Below, one piece after another: positions 20,984 to 31,515 of a stretch of DNA of 64,000 nt. The position numbers and the translations under genes were made by a program. The DNA comes from Mactromeris polynyma (taxonomy: Eukaryota; Mollusca; Bivalvia; Venerida; Mactridae): NCBI GenBank assembly GCA_032209605.1, contig JASFXZ010000002.1, positions 56,050,431 through 56,114,430 on the forward strand, read 5' to 3'. Numbering within the stretch: position 1 is the stretch's first letter; each line of letters begins with the position of its first letter. A model generated the notes under the pieces. It was not told the origin of the DNA and searched no databases. It saw only the letters and a program-made list of their open reading frames with translations.

Positions 20984-22558
20984 ATGACAGCCAACAAAAT
21001 GGTGGCCTCCATGAAAACGCTTGATGATGATGCCAAAACAACAGAAAAAACATGCTACACTACATCATACAGGTAAATTTTAAGTAAGATTCTGATCTTT
21101 ATAAGTCGTCCGAGGTCGGGTCGAGCGAATCATTAAAAATGCATATACATTATCAAGATGCATGCAAATGACCTTTACAACAGGCTAAATTACTCATTTA
21201 CTGTGTGGGGGTTAGATGACCACCCCGTTAGCTGAGTCGGCAAAGGGGTTTGTGGGTTTGAACCCAACATCTCGCAAACTTTTCCCTCTTTCTTTACTTC
21301 AATTGATCAATAGTGGCAACAGTGTTTGACGGCCCGTGGTGGTAGAGTCTCTCATGCCGGAAGGAGGAGAAGTGTCGTGTTGTGTGGTTAGACAGAGGCC
21401 AAGTTAGCTCAGTCGATTGAGCGCTGTACTAGTGTTTAGGGGGCCCACATCCGGCACACTTTCCCCTTGATTTACTTAAATTGTTACAAATGTATGATCA
21501 GCCAATTTTGTGATATACAGAGCATATGTGCAATCAAGAAAATATCCACTACCATATACTTATCTGGGCCTATTTATCTCCTGTTTAATTAAACATATTT
21601 ATTTGTCTAAATTGTCATGTAATATACAGTAAATACAAGATTACAAAGTGCATGTCATTGACAAGTGGATAGAATTGGAAGCTAAATCTCCTGTTTTATC
21701 CTTTACATATATGCTGAATGCCAAGTAAGGGAGATATAAATACCATTTGTACATCTTGGGCATGATTCGGCCCGGAATTAAACCCATGACCTCCAGCTCT
21801 TAAATCAGAGTACCTGACGAGTGACTGTGTAAACACATTGCGGCGCATTCATTTACACAACTTTCTTTATTGTACTGTGAACAAGACACTGGATAATAAA
21901 TATTTTTTGTTGAAAATATTTTTTAACAGAACTTTACCAGTGTTGGCATAGTTCTTATTAGGTCTATTCTTATACATAGCTTCAAAGTTCTTAATTGTGA
22001 TTCTTCTTCGCAGCCATGATTGACAGATGATGAATTTCAGTCCAGATGAATTATGATCTACATTATAATTTATATGAGATTCCAGAATCGCATATTGTAA
22101 GAGTTTAGAATGGTGTAATGGAACTACTGCTACTGTTCGAAGCCATAATTCTTTGTTGAAACAGCCATGTTGGCAGCAAATGACATATTTCAGGATGGCA
22201 ATCAGGGTAAGTTTGAACAAAAAGTTGATCAAAATTCAAATGTGTATTGAATTAATTTAATGCATGATTTATTTGGTTTCATCATGCCAAAAGTACTTAT
22301 GTTTTCTATTTGCAATTTTGTAAGAAACTGAGAAAAGTGAAAAAATTACCTTGGTAAATAAAGTAAATATGCCTGTATTTATGAAAATTACTTTCAACAT
22401 TTTCTGTTTTCTTGTTTTTTAGTGATACTGCTGAAGAAAGATTGTCTTTTATTTTTTGTGGGCACAGTATTTTTGTTCATGAATATAATTCTGGCAAACC
22501 CTCGAGATTGTTTACCTTTCAGTATGTGTTACTGCCACCTGACAGTTGCAAATTGTGA
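20984..22558 (+). CDS. Candidate two-exon reading frame of unknown function
   Basis: Piece 1 (20984-21072) opens with ATG and runs 29 codons plus two bases to a GTAAAT donor. Piece 2 (22423-22558) follows a strong pyrimidine tract and acceptor (TTGTTTTTTAG), keeps the frame, and runs to TGA at 22556. Joined they give 74 residues with SFIFCGHSIFVHEY, which has a beta-strand look but no family I can name. An internal GTATGT at 22521 could instead be a donor to a further exon that I cannot find. It may be the 5' end of a truncated gene carried in with the extra DNA. Low confidence. Confidence 0.25.
21220..21292 (+). repeat. tRNA-like repeat
   Basis: GTTAGCTGAGTCGGCAAAGG (A-box-like) and GTGGGTTTGAACCCA (B-box-like) in correct order, but the anticodon arm is missing. 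SINE head or tRNA relic. Confidence 0.5.
21396..21460 (+). repeat. tRNA-like repeat, decayed
   Basis: GTTAGCTCAGTCGATTGAGC matches a D-arm/A-box, while the expected B box is decayed to GGGGGCCCACATCCG. Probably a SINE remnant close to the one at 21220. Confidence 0.45.
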
Positions 22559-24131
22559 CATGTATTGTAAATCCTAAACATGTGGCAGAAATCCTTAAAT
22601 ATTTCTATGTTATAATTACAGTCGCTGTTTCTAGACACATTTTTGATACTTTTTGTAGGAATATATCTTTGCAAATTTATTTTTCCTGTAGAAAAGTGTT
22701 ACATTTATGAGTTTATCTCAAAATGATAAGCATGAAAATAATGTACTGATATTACAATGTAGATCTATGTAGTTTTCTGGAAATTGCTCTTCAGTCTGGT
22801 TGACCAGACATAGCACATTTTCACATAAAATTGTGTCATGAAGGCATGAATGTTATGATGGGTTAAATATAATATTATGGAACTTCTGTAATTTATGTCA
22901 TATTTTTTTGTGAAATAAGCATTGTCAAGGAAACGTCTCATTATTAACATGGAAAAAAATATAGTAGTATTTCTGAAGGTGTCTCTTCTACAAATGACAA
23001 GTGTATTGACAGTACAAATTTTGTTGCAACATTTTTAAATCAAAGTGCTATTTTCTCTTCCTAACGAAACATAAATGGAGTATTATAATTTTACAAATGA
23101 AATGTAGATGTGGAATTATGTCATACTGTAGTGAATAGGATTTCAAAGGTCTTGAGCCAAACTCAGTTTTACAGGTTTTTTCCTGAATATGAATTATTTT
23201 GTCAGTTCCCAATATTTATCCAAAGTTTTTAAAGAATAATACCTCTAGTCTACATATATTGATATTCAGCTATTTTTCTCACATAAAATTTTGTGTTATG
23301 GAATTGATGATGGTTAAGCTTTCTAATTTTTGGCTTTGCCAGAGAGCTTATGTCATTGGGAATTGTCTATTGTGTGTGTCTGTGTATAACGGATGAGTTT
23401 GTTCGAAAACTGTTTATTTTTAACAGAGTTTGTCTTTATTATCTGTTATTAGCTGTTAGATTTTTACTGGTCTATGATTCCCACAAAACTGCAGATACTG
23501 CATTTGCACAATCTTTTCATTGATAAGTGGGCTGTTCTTGGTTCACATTTACATGAAATTATTCAACTTATTACATTGAAAACTAATTTTCTAGAAACTA
23601 ATAAAGTTTTGAAAGAAAGTGGAGCGATGTTGCTCACTTAAGTTGCTGAGCATTTTTCTTTCTGTGAGACTGGTTAGTTTATGCATACTTCTTTTACATA
23701 AATTGTATAGTCAAGCTTTTAACTCTTGATGATTGTTTTACTAAATACATGTAGTTAAAAAGTTTAATTAAATAAGTTTTACAAAATAATGGTATTTATA
23801 TAGTAGTCTATTATGCCTTGTATTTAATATTATACGCCATCAAGGTGAATACTAGAATCACCCTATCGATTGGTTTGTCTGTCCAATGTAAAACATATGC
23901 AGTTTGTGTGGCTAACTACTTCTTCAGTTTTCAAAGGATTGCAATGAACTTTGGTAATACAAGTACCATGATATATGATTTGTAGATGTACAAGACATAA
24001 ATTAACTGTGCATCCCATCAACATTTTTTAGTATTATGTCCCTTTTAACTGTGTCTCCTTTCAGAACATATATATGTAATAACATTGTAGTTTATGTTGC
24101 AAACTACGTTAGTTAGTAAGCTCGACATATA

Positions 24132-24304
24132 CACTCAAACCTCACTTAAAGATGACCTAAATAACGAGACCACCTCAAAATTAAGAAAATTTTCAAGTTC
24201 ATTTTCAATGTTTTGCTCTTTATTCAACCTCAATATTAAAGTCATCCAATAAGAAAACCATTTTTCATGAGTCCCAATGGTGGTCTTAATATTGAGGTTA
24301 TTCT
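24132..24304. mobile_element. MITE, diverged relative of 14064-14241
   Basis: Starts with CACTCAAACCTCACTTAAAG after TA, ends with GAGGTTATTCTG before TA. The interior words ACCACCTCAAAATTAAGAA and CCCAATGGTGGTCTTAA are shared with the first copy. Confidence 0.75.
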
Positions 24305-24815
24305 GTAACTAACATGACTGTACTGTTTACTTCTTCCCCATCCCTTCTTCTGACTGTCTATAACAATTATGTTTATACAATCTTATGTATACAACTCCTA
24401 TATTATTCAATATACTGACATAACTAAGTGTTCTTGACAGGCTATTGTGATTGGTAAATCTATGTCCAAGTGACATCTGTGTTCTGCGGTGAGTCCCTCG
24501 CTGTCAGTAATTTCTATGCTTTGATCATTGTTAAATGCTCACAATGGCTTTGTATTTCTATACAAAAACGCATTGTGTAAATTCAATTAATTTCAATAAG
24601 CATCTTCGAGTAAATCACTTCGCCCTAATATCGAATTGCACTTGTACAAAATGACCAGACGTTACCTTGGTATTTTACTATGCACTTTCTGTGAATCTGT
24701 GAAACACAAAACCAGTGTTCAACACCGAACAACTTCAGTGCTTTCAGCGCTTTGATTACCCAATGTGCGCATAGTTCCAGAAAAAATGTTGAATGGCTAC
24801 GGAATGCTAACAAAT

Positions 24816-27550
24816 GTGTTATATTCACTTGACCTGTTGAATATTCTACTCTATGTGCGCATAGTTTCAGAAAATTGTTGAATGGCTACTGTATGCCAAC
24901 AAATTTGTTTGGAATTCATTTGACGCGGGCCTTTTGTAAGCTGTGTGCAATTCGATTAAGCTTAATGTCATGTTGCAATATACCACATCGCATTTTGGTA
25001 TCTTTAATGAAAGCACTTTCTATGAAATTGAAAACCACTTGTTTGAACGAATGCAAGATGAACATAATTGTAGTGTAAGAACGGAATTTAGTACAGTATT
25101 AGTATGCAACCTGTCTAGAGCTGCTACATCCTTTGGAAGATTCAATACTGCTGTTAAGAAGTTGCTGCTTTAGAAAGGTTAAATTATAAGTAAGGTAAAA
25201 ATTATAATGATGTTGAAGAAAAGCTATTATTTTATCGACTATCTATATTTCCTTATATTTTATTAATTTTTAGTAAAGTATCCTGACCAATAATTAAACT
25301 TATTAATTAATAACACGATTAGAAAAATCATTATCCATATTGTAAAAACAATACATAACTATTACCTTTAAACCACATACAAAATATAATAATCCTTTCT
25401 TTGTATTACTTAGAAAATCACTTTCAACACTCCTTTTTGTAAATACATGTAGAATGAAACACGCATTTATAATATGTATATATCAGGGCATCGTTTTCAC
25501 AATACTTCCGTGGACGACTTTTTCAGTGTTTGCTTAACTGTTTAATTGTAGGAATGTATATATATGTTCAACTCAGACCAGCGCATTTATTTTGTATTTA
25601 TTTTCATTGTAAATTTAAGCCATGTTCCATATTGTGAGTTAACTAAGTTTAATGTTGATATTTTTCTCTTTTGTAAATACCTCTACCCATTGTGTTTTGT
25701 TATAATGTACATTATGTTGCTATGAAACATGTTATGTTTTAATGCAATAAACTTTTTGTATTGTATTGTATTATAAAATTAATTATAATCGATATTGCAA
25801 AGTATTATATTTTCTTTTCTGTGTAAATGTTATAATTTATCAGTGAGTAGCAACTGAAACATATGAAATCACGTAATTAATTTTAAAAGTTTATAAAAAC
25901 AGTATGCGATTGAAAAAATCAATATTTAAACGACTAATTCCACCAGCCCATACACCAAAACTGAACATATATACATACAACCTACATTGCTCGATGCGGA
26001 AAGAGATTTGCCCTTGCACCTCATTAACTGCTAGTGGTAAATGTGTTGCTGTTTTCCTAGTGTGTTTGATTGTTTAGGAGTCTAAAAAGGGTGAAAAGGA
26101 AATTAACTGAATAAATAGCTACGAGTGAATATCATTGTGTTTAACATTTGATTTTTTCCTTCGAACGTTGTAAATACATCTATCAAATTACCCATATAAG
26201 TAATAAATGGCATAATTCCTTTCATAACTAGAAACCACCATTGACCTATTGCATTGGACAGATGGTATAGCAACGTGGTAGAAATTATTCATTGCAACGA
26301 TGTAGGCGATGTATTCCATTTCTTACATGTCTCTCTCTTTCAGAACTTTAGGTTGTTTATAACTCAGTATAATAAACAATATGACTTCACTCGACCAATC
26401 GTCATGAACATTATTAAAACAGACTGTAAACAATAGCTGACTAATGTCAGAAAATCTTGTATCACTTCAAATAATCAAACGATGTCTGACATAGAGCATC
26501 AACTCTTTAATTTCTACACCATATACCATAATTGATAAAGCTTTCCATGTTCTAGACATATACTACTATTTAAATACATCTGTATAATAATTATATTTGT
26601 ATATTTGAATGAAAAACAATGTATACTCAGCACATTTAAAAAATAACAAAACTGATTTTCTTAACTTATGTGGATTCACGTAGGGATACAGGAAAATAAC
26701 TACACATTGTATTATTTCATGTTTATGCAACATATACGATATATTTCATTGCAAATATTGGGTATTTGCTTATATAATAAGTTTCAAAATGCAATAAAAT
26801 GACGCTCTACAAACATTTGAAGGTCTGAAACTGTGCGTTTTTAAATGTACTGAGTATATTATATTTGTGTCATATTATTATGATGTATTATTGTGTAAAT
26901 ATGACTTATTGTTTGTTGTTGTTACTGTATGTTTGCTACTGCTATCAATTGTATATGAATAGTGTACAAGTATAATTTATACATGTATATAGTTGTTTTC
27001 TTTTATCATGATTCTCTGTATTTAATGCGTGAGAAAATGCTGTCCTATTCGGACTTCATGCAAAATATGTAAATGAACTTGAAACGATGTACACGTATAT
27101 ACACATTTCATTCAAAATCAAATATTTATTTTGTCATGATTGGTTTTGATAACAAGTATTATTATCATTTAGAAATGAATTTGATTTTGTCTTGTTTATA
27201 CAATCTGACTTGTGTGAAAACAGAAATAATACAATGTTCATCTTAACATGTTATCATGTTTTCATTTGAATCAACTTATGTAATCTCGCTATCACCTTCA
27301 TCCTGACAAACATCGACGCGGAAATTAAGCACCTTTCCATACTTTTTCTGAATAAACACTTCAGTTGCAAATATTGATAAGTATTTATCAAATCTTCATA
27401 TTAATGTATCAAAAATTACCACCAGCCACAATAAACTGAATAATACATCTGAATGACTTGTTTGTTTATCTATTAACTCTAAATGGCAAAACTAAGTGTT
27501 CGTGCGTTTACTTCCGAGCTACATATTTAGTTATACAGGCACGTCTTTAA
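24816..27550 (+). other. 3' flank of Toll unit 1, matching 33640-36385
   Basis: Collinear with the flank of unit 2 at nearly every base by eye, with small indels. It holds no convincing gene. One conserved open frame is listed separately (26254-26436). Confidence 0.7.
26254..26436 (+). pseudogene. Shortened copy of the small flank ORF
   Basis: 60 codons, matching the first part of 35114-35395. A change to CAATAG stops the frame here. Either a decayed small gene or non-coding sequence that is open by chance. Confidence 0.2.
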
Positions 27551-30239
27551 CTTTTACGTCTGATATAGTGCGCCCAACATATGAATGCACGATAACAATG
27601 ACAAAACGTCATTAGTTGGATCAGTCCATGTCAAATTACAGGTTAGTTCAATGATCATGATCATATAGGCGCACTTCCTGACTTTTAAAAAGAACATATA
27701 AATACATAGATATCAGATCAGCGTGTTTATTACATAGCGTAATGGATACGCATCATAATCTCAACGCAGATTATCTGGCTTCGAATCAGTTATTTTTAGC
27801 TCGAAAGTATCATTCTTCTCACGATATATGTGTGGGTGTATCGCAGCAAACTAGATTAATATGTGTTAACAGAACACTATTTTGGCAGAAAAGATCGAAA
27901 AGCATTTCGTGTTGTCGCACAGAGACATTTTTTGCATAAGTTCATGACTTCTGTGTACAAGAGGCTTCTATGAAGCAGCCTGTGATTCTGTTGTCTTCAC
28001 CAAGAAAATGAACTGCAATGACTGGGGTCCAGAAAGGACGTTGTCGCGAATTAAAAGGACGGCAGTGAAATACGTTTCAAGACAAACAAGAAGTAACAAG
28101 TAACATATCACTGAATTGCGTTGATCTCGCTGTGGTTCGCTAGACAGTAAATGATATGATTTTAAACAAGATTCATCACCCGTTTTTGGACGGTACCGCT
28201 CAGGTCTATAGTAGTGTGGCAATTTGAGAGGCATACAACAATTGGTTCCCGTTTTCAAAACAGTAAAACGGCTGAAAGCCGGTAACATGTCCAAAACGTC
28301 CACATCCTAATTACTACGCAACGAAAGTAGTTCCATAGTTCACCGAACGAAATAATATCATAAACATTTCAATTAAATGAAAAGTTGAAAAGGTGACCTG
28401 CTAAAGTGGTTTGTGAACTTATTAGCTGGAGTTCAGATGGGGTTTAAAGCAATGTATTAATACACACGAGTTTGCATTCGGAAAACCTCGGCCAACTACG
28501 TCAAGTTCATAGAGTTACGAAGTGGTACGGAAATATCCGAGAGCTGACGAGAATGACGAGTTTGTTTACTGTTTTGGGTGTGCTCATTATACAATTCAAT
28601 GAACGAAAAATGTTTGTCTCTTTTATATTTTTTAATGATGGTACATTCTTGTACTTCATTCATGAAGTACTTACTAAATGTATATCTCGTTGTATTCCTT
28701 ATTAATTTCATAAATCGTCATCGTTTTGTAAAGTGCATATTTTAAGAGCGTCGACTGTTTTGTTTAGTAAAGATCCATCCTTTTCGCCGGTTGGTGAAAC
28801 TGCGTGACAGAAATACAATCAGACGGGTACCCTAACATACCGGTTCTCAAGACTTAAAATGCCAGGTTAGCGCTATAAACGCGATAAATTCGATAAGCGA
28901 CGCACGTAGAAGAGTGTACCCAGGTTCAGATTGCGTTTAAAGGATACATACAAATCGATGACAATTACTGTTGTTGTTGTTCTTTATTGCGGTTTATCGT
29001 AGATACGGTCTCGTTGTGCACGACTACGAAAATTATCGGTGTCATCTTTCTACGTACATCTCACGCTGTACTTGACAACTTAATTGAAAAAAAAACACTA
29101 CAACAAGATAACTCATAACCTATGACAAGCTAGTGTTTATGCATGGGCATACTGATTTTACTCTAATTTCGTGTAAATATAATTTAATATGTCATTTTAA
29201 AATTAAATATTCACAAGTTTACTTTACATAAAGGGTCTGATATCTTTGTATTTCATTTATTAACAATCGTGACAAACATTTCACTTGTTTTACATTTTTA
29301 AGGTTCTACCATTATTACTGACCACTTTTCTTTATTTCGGTTTGAAAATCTAGCATTTCTATATCAAGTCGAATAGAAGATCTGTTGGAAAAAATGTTTA
29401 CTATTTTTTCAATAATGTTTTATTCTTTTTCGCATTTCTGTCTTATGTTTTAGTTTTATTCCATAGCCAATAGTCCATGCAAACCATGTTACCTATTTAC
29501 ACATACGTGGATATTTTAAAACTGTTTAGTTACAAAACGGAAACTTGTATGCAACGAGTTGCAAGCTTGGCTACAGAGACGAGTGGTACCGTCCCACAAC
29601 ACTTTTGTGCTTTGATCAATAACTCCAGCACAGACATTGCTGGTTAGTCATTCTAAACAGTATATACATGCTAAAGCAATATTATGCACACGAGCTTGTT
29701 CAATATTGCTATGCTTATGTTATTGTTTTAATTGTTCAAAATAAAAAGAATTTAAAAATGATGATAACAAAGAACCGAATATGAATTGAAATAAAATATA
29801 ACTTACCTATAAGAGGATAAATTAAAAAAATTATTTTCTAGAACTATAAAATATTTTATTACTGTGAATAAAAATAAAACATATATGTGAGGCTCGAACC
29901 AGTAACCTCTATAGATTGCAAAGTAGCAACTGGCCTAATTGAGCTACAGAGGTACACGCAACTACACACTTGAATAATTGTTCATGTTTCGAACATTTTG
30001 TACGACACAAGCGTTTATTGAACGAGACTTTAAATGATTACCCCTTTTTATGAAAAGTGAAACTGTCGGCTAATTAGTCGATTCTAAGAAAAAGTGTACA
30101 ACCATGAGTCAATGTCTCCCCGATTGACTTTAAATTACTCAATCACTGATAGCAATGAATACTAAAGCGCAAACTTATATTAAAAACATTTACTTTAAAA
30201 GTGCCCTTTTTATGTAAATCTCATTGTTCCAATTAAAAA
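27551..30239. other. Spacer between the two Toll units
   Basis: Unique DNA relative to the duplication. It includes a block near 28470-28550 related to 20730-20990 (CGGAAAACCTCGGCC and AGTGGTACGGAAATA) and a tRNA-like repeat at 29886. A 111-codon minus-strand open frame (27968-28303) has no family resemblance. No gene is supported. Confidence 0.5.
29886..29955 (-). repeat. tRNA-like repeat
   Basis: On the minus strand CTGTAGCTCAATTAGGCCAG and TACTGGTTCGAGCC are placed like A and B boxes, but the T stem does not pair. Treated as a SINE relic. Confidence 0.45.
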
Positions 30240-30384
30240 TAAGAGAGAAGTCACTGTTTAAACTTTGTGTTGATAGAGCGTATATAGCGTACGTCTGCTA
30301 TATATGATTATGATTGTGTGACGTCAAAACCTGGTTTTGTTGAATGACGCTATCTCTAGAAGATGTTGAACATCACACAGCAAT

Positions 30385-30619
30385 CAATTTGTATGATAAA
30401 ATAGATCGAGTGTCTGTCGGTAAGTAAATTGTTATGTTGAATTAAATTGTTATATTGAGATACAATGTGAAATCTTATTTGTATGCATGTTATTATGGTG
30501 TGCAAATGTTAAATTTTAATTATTATTATGTTTTGTTTACAGAAGGCCACATTGAAAATATGATGTTTTTATAGTTATATATTATATCATAATGTGTTAC
30601 AACCTTCTTAAAATAAAGA

Positions 30620-30652
<33 letters not shown>

Positions 30653-30830
30653 ATAGTATATTTGAAATAAAGTCATGTTTGAGAAACACGAAAAATCGGT
30701 CAATGGCGCTACCGGGAATCGAACCCAGGTCTACGGATTGCCGGTCCTTTATGCTAACCACTACACCACAGCGACCTGACGTCATTTTCGTGTAAATGTA
30801 TCATATATAAATTTATGATTAAGGTAAACT
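30385..30830. other. Extra DNA in the upstream region of Toll unit 2
   Basis: In unit 1 the words CAGCGATTAAATAGTATATTTG and CAGCCAAATATCTACCCGC are adjacent, while here they are separated by about 450 bp. The extra block carries the tRNA-like SINE, a TTA microsatellite (about 30617-30650), and a second AAATAGTATATTTGA at 30652. Confidence 0.55.
30704..30775 (-). repeat. tRNA-like SINE head with near-complete cloverleaf
   Basis: A 72-nt minus-strand sequence with a seven-base acceptor stem with one mismatch (GTCGCTG / TAGCGCC), D arm GTGTAGTGGTTAGCAT and T arm CTGGGTTCGATTCCCGG. The anticodon loop is CCGGCAA, with C instead of the universal T33. It is followed by unrelated sequence and an (AAT)n tail, so a SINE is more likely than a functional tRNA gene. 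Confidence 0.6.
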
Positions 30831-31038
30831 ACACTTTGGACAACCAAATATCTACCCGCTCGAGAACGCTAAACATCTATGGGAGGGCCTGATATTAATT
30901 TAAATACAGTTTTCCGTTCGACACTTAAAAGACGGAAGTCAATATTTAAAGCACACTCGTTTAGTTTAGTTTACAGCCTGTTGATAATAAATTGTATGGA
31001 CTAGTGAATATAGCAGTGCATTCAAAATAATTCAATTA

Positions 31039-31430
31039 AACAGAAACATAAATGCTGAAATACTTTTCGTGGTGATATTGTTTCTCTTGGTAGGAATGGG
31101 GAGGATTAAATGTGTGGAATTAGATGGTGGTTGTGTTTTTGTTGGAACAGAAGTGTATTGCGTGCATAGAAATATATCATACATTTAGGAGCAACTTGAG
31201 CAGACTTCTTTTGACGCGAAATAATTTCGTGAACGTTTCGCATAGTATTATTAAACATTTTGATAATGTTCAAGTTCAGTATTTCGACTACAATAGAATT
31301 AAAGATTTCAATTAGTGTACTTGAAACGATTGAAAGTGCTTTCCATTAATCATAATCATTTGACCCACTTTCCAAACTTTTGTCTTGGTCATGACTCTTC
31401 ATCAACACTGGTTCCAAAGATTATAAATCA
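31039..31430 (+). pseudogene. Truncated Toll-like receptor fragment
   Basis: Starts like the Toll genes (leader, VELDGGCVFVGTEVYC) but the ATG is changed (AACAGAAACATAAATG). After the codons for about residue 52 it jumps, out of frame, to about residue 160 (LLLTRNNFVNV), meets an early stop after YNRIKDFN, and ends near residue 230 at AAGATTATA. The tail matches Toll 2 more closely (CATGACTCTTCATCAACACT). It is a deletion product of an extra tandem copy, not a functional gene. Confidence 0.9.
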
Positions 31431-31515
31431 CACTCGTATAGTTTAGTTTACAGCCTGTTGATAATTCGTATGGACTAGTGAATATAGCAGTGTATTCAAA
31501 ATAATTCAATTAAAC
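31427..31515 (+). promoter_or_regulatory. Proximal upstream/5' UTR copy of Toll gene 2
   Basis: CACTCGTATAGTTTAGTTT..GCCTGTTGATAA..GGACTAGTGAATATAGCAGTG is a second copy of 30954-31038 and matches 18378-18450 in unit 1. Toll 2 therefore has only this short stretch of original upstream DNA directly before it, with the fragment in between. Confidence 0.6.

Larger units (their letters stand above)
20605..24815. other. About 4.2 kb of extra DNA in Toll unit 1
   Basis: Relative to unit 2, this block splits the gene from its 3' flank. The sequence GTTATATTC..CTTGACCTGTTGAA appears at both edges (about 20583-20606 and 24817-24840), which could be a duplicated target or a trace of an earlier local duplication. 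Inside are tRNA-like repeats, a MITE and a possible two-exon reading frame. The last 100 bp contain a local copy of the sequence just after it (GTGCGCATAGTT..CAG). Confidence 0.6.
18092..27550 (+). repeat. Toll receptor tandem segmental duplication, unit 1
   Basis: Upstream region, Toll gene and about 2.7 kb of 3' flank are alignable with 30240-36385. In unit 1 the 3' flank is split from the gene by about 4.2 kb of extra DNA (about 20605-24815). Identity looks high by eye in both coding and non-coding parts. I could not compute it. Confidence 0.85.

Noticed and set aside
21867..22232. 121-codon minus-strand open frame
   Set aside because: AT-rich, low-complexity hydrophobic and lysine-rich stretches, and it overlaps the intron of the plus-strand candidate. 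No support.
27968..28303. 111-codon minus-strand open frame
   Set aside because: No motif, no splice context, and it lies in unique spacer DNA. Composition does not suggest a protein family.
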